Assembly (NCBI GenBank): GCA_030147845.1
Contig: JASBUN010000061.1
Location: forward strand, 56,454 to 120,453
DNA length: 64,000 bases
Direction of reading: 5' to 3'
Origin: Gammaproteobacteria bacterium
Lineage (GTDB): Bacteria > Pseudomonadota > Gammaproteobacteria > JASBUN01
Of this stretch, positions 60,978 to 64,000 are shown piece after piece. Under the pieces are notes generated by a model. It had not been told where the DNA came from, did no database searches, and was given only the letters and a program-made list of their open reading frames with translations. Each line of letters begins with the position of its first letter. The first letter of the stretch is position 1. Both the position numbers and the translations under genes were made by a program.

Positions 60978-62198
60978 TCAAACGACTTCACCGAGCTTGA
61001 AGATGGGCAGGTACATGGCAATAACCAAGCCGCCGACCAGTACGCCGAGTATTACCATGATCATCGGCTCCAACAGGCTGCTCATGGAATCGACCGCATC
61101 GTTGACCTCTTGCTCGTAGAAATCGGCTACTTTGCTCAGCATGTCGTCCAGGGCGCCGGCTTCTTCGCCAATGGCAACCATCTGTACCACCATAGGCGGG
61201 AACAGCTTGGTTTCGCGCATAGCTGCCTGTAGTTGGCGGCCGGTGGCCACATCTTCACGCATGCGCAGTACTGCTTCCGAATATACCTGGTTTCCGGTGG
61301 CGCCGGCCACGGAGGTCAAAGCTTCCACCAATGGCACGCCGGCCGCGAACATGGTTGCCAGGGTGCGTGCGTAACGGGCAATAGCGGCCTTATTGACGAT
61401 GGCGCCAATGACCGGCACCTTGAGCAGCGCGCGGTCGAGGAAGTGATTAAATTTTCGCGATCGCTTCTTGGCTTGGACCAGCGCCACCACGCTACCGATA
61501 ATAATGCCGAATATGAGCCACCAATAGTCGCGCATGTATTGCGACAAGCCAACCACGAATTGGGTGAAGGCCGGCAAGGCGGCGCCAAACCCTTGAAATA
61601 GACTTTCAAACTGCGGTACCACGTAGATCAGCAGGATTGCGGTGACAATGAATGCGACCACCAATACTGCCGTTGGGTAGAACAGCGCTTTTTTGATTTT
61701 GCTCTTGATCGCCTCAGTACGTTCTTTGTAGGTGGCGATTTTGTGAAGTAGCGTTTCTAATACGCCGGCGTGCTCGCCGGCCTCCACCAAGTTGCAGAAC
61801 AGATCGTCAAAATAGAGCGGGTGCTTGGCGAGCGAAGCGGCCAGTGGATTACCGGCTTCGACGTCGGCCTTGATGCCCAAAACCAATTGTGACATGCGCG
61901 GGTTTTCGTGGCCGCGGCCGATGATATCGAACGACTGCACCAAGGGCACGCCGGCCGACATCATGGTGGCGAGCTGACGGCTGAAGATGGCGATGTCCTT
62001 GGGCGTGATTTTTTTGCCCTTGGAGGCGGTGAACAAGGCTGATTTTTTGCGTACCTTGGTCGGCTTGATGCCTTGGCGTCGTAATTCCGCCTTGATCATC
62101 GCGATGCTGCTGCCGCGCGTTTCGCCGCTCACACGGGCGCCGCGTTTGTCAGCGCCTTCCCAAGTGAACATCGGTTGCTTCAGTGCTTTCTCGGCCAT
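60978..62198 (-). CDS. pilC: Type IV pilus inner-membrane platform protein PilC
   Basis: 406-residue GspF-family protein with two repeated cytoplasmic helical domains and three or four transmembrane helices. FSRQLATMMSAGVPLVQSFDII in the first repeat and ARTLATMFAAGVPLVEALTSV in the second are the family markers. It couples PilB/PilT ATPase motion to pilin assembly. Three bases separate it from pilB. Confidence 0.96.
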   Translation of the reverse strand: MAEKALKQPMFTWEGADKRGARVSGETRGSSIAMIKAELRRQGIKPTKVRKKSALFTASKGKKITPKDIAIFSRQLATMMSAGVPLVQSFDIIGRGHENPRMSQLVLGIKADVEAGNPLAASLAKHPLYFDDLFCNLVEAGEHAGVLETLLHKIATYKERTEAIKSKIKKALFYPTAVLVVAFIVTAILLIYVVPQFESLFQGFGAALPAFTQFVVGLSQYMRDYWWLIFGIIIGSVVALVQAKKRSRKFNHFLDRALLKVPVIGAIVNKAAIARYARTLATMFAAGVPLVEALTSVAGATGNQVYSEAVLRMREDVATGRQLQAAMRETKLFPPMVVQMVAIGEEAGALDDMLSKVADFYEQEVNDAVDSMSSLLEPMIMVILGVLVGGLVIAMYLPIFKLGEVV

Positions 62199-62201
62199 CG
62201 T

Positions 62202-63920
62202 TTAGTCCTTGGTGATACGATTGATTTCTTCCAGACTGGTAAGGCCTTCCATGACCTTGCGCAGACCGGAACGACGCAGATCGGCCACGCCTTCCTTAGC
62301 GGCCTGGTCGGCGAGTTCCATGGAGTTTCCGCCCGACATGATCATACGTCCCATCTCTTCCGATACTGGCATTACTTGATAGATGCCGACGCGGCCCTTA
62401 TAGCCGTCGCTGCACTGGTCGCATCCTTTTGCACTAAAAATTTTCAGCCCCTTCATATCCTGTTCCGTGAAGCCTTCCTCCAACAACGCTTCGCGCGGTA
62501 TGTCGTGAGGCTGTTTGCAGTGCGTGCAGAGTCTACGCGCGAGTCGTTGCGCGATGATCAGATTGACCGCCGAGGCAATGTTGAACGGCGCCACCCCCAT
62601 GTTGACCAAGCGCGTCAGCGTTTGCGGCGCATCGTTGGTGTGCAATGTGGATAGCACCAAGTGTCCGGTTTGCGCCGCTTTAATCGCAATCTCGGCGGTC
62701 TCCAGGTCACGAATCTCACCGACCATGACGATGTCCGGATCCTGGCGCAAGAACGCCCGTAGCGCCGAGGCGAACGTCATCCCCGTCTTCGGGTTCATAT
62801 TGACCTGATTGATACCCGGCAAGTTGATTTCGACCGGATCTTCGACCGTCGAAATATTGCGGTCGGGCGTGTTCAAGATATTAAGGCCGGTGTATAGCGA
62901 TACCGTCTTACCACTGCCGGTCGGGCCGGTGACCAGCACCATCCCGTAGGGTTTATGGATCGCATCAAGAAACAGCTTTTTCTGCTGTTCTTCGTAACCC
63001 AACGCATCAATGCCTAACTTGGCGCTACTGGGATCCAGAATACGCAGCACCACTTTCTCGCCAAACAGCGTTGGGCAAGAGTTGACGCGGAAGTCGATGG
63101 AGCGGTTCTTGGACAGCGTCATCTTGATGCGTCCGTCTTGAGGGACGCGACGTTCAGCGATATCCATGCGCGACATGACTTTCAGGCGCGAAACCACACG
63201 CATGGCCAAATTGACCGGCGGCGAGGCCACTTCCTGCAATATGCCGTCTTGGCGCAGTCGTACTCGGAACATCTTTTCGTACGGTTCAAAGTGGATGTCG
63301 GACGCGCCCTTATTGATGGCGTCCAGCAATACCTTGTTGACAAAGCGTACCACCGGCGTGTCATCGGCATCGGATTCCGATGCGGGTTCGCCGGATGCGC
63401 CATCGTCGTCACCGGATTCGATAGAAAGGTTGTCCAAATCCTCGTCAAGCAGTTGCGACATGGAGCTATCGTGAGCTTCCATGGCGCGCTCGATCGCTTT
63501 GGCGAGCTTGTCATCCTCGACCAAAATGGCGTCGGTGTTGACGCCGGTATGAAATTTGATCTCGTCAAGCGCTTGTAAATTGGTGGGATCCGATACCGCA
63601 ACGTAGAGCCGATTACCGCGTTTAAACAAGGGCAGGGCATGATGCAGGCGCACCAGCTTCTCGTCCACCAGTTTGATGGGCGCCGCTTCCATGTCCATGG
63701 CGGCGATGTCCAATATCGGCACGCCGAATTCCTGCGCTGCCGCCCAGGCGATTTTGCGGCTGCCGACGATCTTGTTCTCGACCAGAAAAGTGACGAACGG
63801 TATTTTTTTGCGGCGCGCGTCTTCGAGCGCGCGCTCGGCGTCGACGTCCGTCAGCAGCTCATCTTCCACCAAACGGCGCGCGAGACCGCTGAGATTTATT
63901 TTTGGGTTTGCGGTTGCCAT
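62202..63920 (-). CDS. pilB: Type IV pilus extension ATPase PilB
   Basis: 572-residue hexameric ATPase for pilus extension. An N-terminal MshEN/GspE-N-like domain (about 10-150) precedes an acidic linker (about 160-188) and the motor. Walker A GPTGSGKT is at 332-339; ASP box, Walker B and His box follow. A CxxC pair on each side (CTHC near 475, CDQC near 508) binds zinc. Starts pilB-pilC-pilD; pilA was not seen and may lie just beyond the edge. Confidence 0.97.
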   Translation of the reverse strand: MATANPKINLSGLARRLVEDELLTDVDAERALEDARRKKIPFVTFLVENKIVGSRKIAWAAAQEFGVPILDIAAMDMEAAPIKLVDEKLVRLHHALPLFKRGNRLYVAVSDPTNLQALDEIKFHTGVNTDAILVEDDKLAKAIERAMEAHDSSMSQLLDEDLDNLSIESGDDDGASGEPASESDADDTPVVRFVNKVLLDAINKGASDIHFEPYEKMFRVRLRQDGILQEVASPPVNLAMRVVSRLKVMSRMDIAERRVPQDGRIKMTLSKNRSIDFRVNSCPTLFGEKVVLRILDPSSAKLGIDALGYEEQQKKLFLDAIHKPYGMVLVTGPTGSGKTVSLYTGLNILNTPDRNISTVEDPVEINLPGINQVNMNPKTGMTFASALRAFLRQDPDIVMVGEIRDLETAEIAIKAAQTGHLVLSTLHTNDAPQTLTRLVNMGVAPFNIASAVNLIIAQRLARRLCTHCKQPHDIPREALLEEGFTEQDMKGLKIFSAKGCDQCSDGYKGRVGIYQVMPVSEEMGRMIMSGGNSMELADQAAKEGVADLRRSGLRKVMEGLTSLEEINRITKD

Positions 63921-64000
63921 AGTGTGTAATTTTTGCCTAAATCATGTCATTCGGACTGTGATGTGAGTCCAATAAAAACGCTTGTAAGATAATATGCCAC

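Noticed and set aside
63921..64000. Possible sigma-54 promoter for a divergent pilA or for pilB
   Set aside because: A TGGCA-like string on the minus strand is not followed by a TTGC-type -12 at the required spacing. No pilA is visible before the edge.

Overview
The window is a stretch of an ordinary gammaproteobacterial chromosome. Support comes from the LPS-transport and Kdo genes around rpoN, the Mla lipid pathway, a complete mraZ-to-lpxC division and wall cluster with meso-DAP-type murE, lpoA/yraN/dolP, petABC followed by sspAB, and a pilBCD-coaE-zapD-yacG cluster. HprK in the rpoN operon, a short HisG next to murA, and cytochrome bc1 point to a free-living, non-enteric lineage with respiratory metabolism. 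I cannot name a genus. Coding density is high, and no prophage, insertion sequence, CRISPR array, rRNA or tRNA was seen.

Layout. 1-8018 (minus): a Na+/Ca2+ exchanger, then kdsD-kdsC-lptC-lptA-lptB-rpoN-hpf-ptsN-hprK, with hprK cut by the window edge. 8055-9146: a small zinc-ribbon protein diverging from a DUF72-like protein. 9230-13595 (plus): mlaF-E-D, a TolC-family gene, then mlaC-mlaB. 13750-18548: ibaG, murA, hisG-hisD-hisC. 18561-20553: a DegS-type protease diverging from a Nif3-family gene. 20727-25098: petABC, sspAB and a macro-domain gene. 25116-29802 (minus): an FAD-linked oxidase, dolP, yraN, lpoA. 29921-31213 (plus): rsmI and the RNase P RNA gene.

31407-50482 (plus): the dcw cluster mraZ-rsmH-ftsL-ftsI-murE-murF-mraY-murD-ftsW-murG-murC-murB-ddl-ftsQ-ftsA-ftsZ-lpxC. 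It is preceded by a consensus-like promoter and three MraZ-type TGGGN boxes at exact 10-base spacing. It makes lipid II and assembles the division machinery; many neighbouring genes overlap by 4 bases, which suggests translational coupling. 50525-57659: dciA (minus), then an M23 endopeptidase, secA, argJ, a Nudix/thiamine-phosphate-synthase-like fusion and a FixH/YtkA-like membrane protein.

57660-58251 has no gene but holds a tandem array of REP-like palindromes (two full units and a partial third). 58252-63920 (minus): pilB-pilC-pilD-coaE-zapD-yacG, read from the right-hand end.

I found no convincing undescribed system. The points most worth following are the TolC-family gene inside the mla operon, the REP tandem array, the MraZ operator, and several small or divergent proteins of unknown role.
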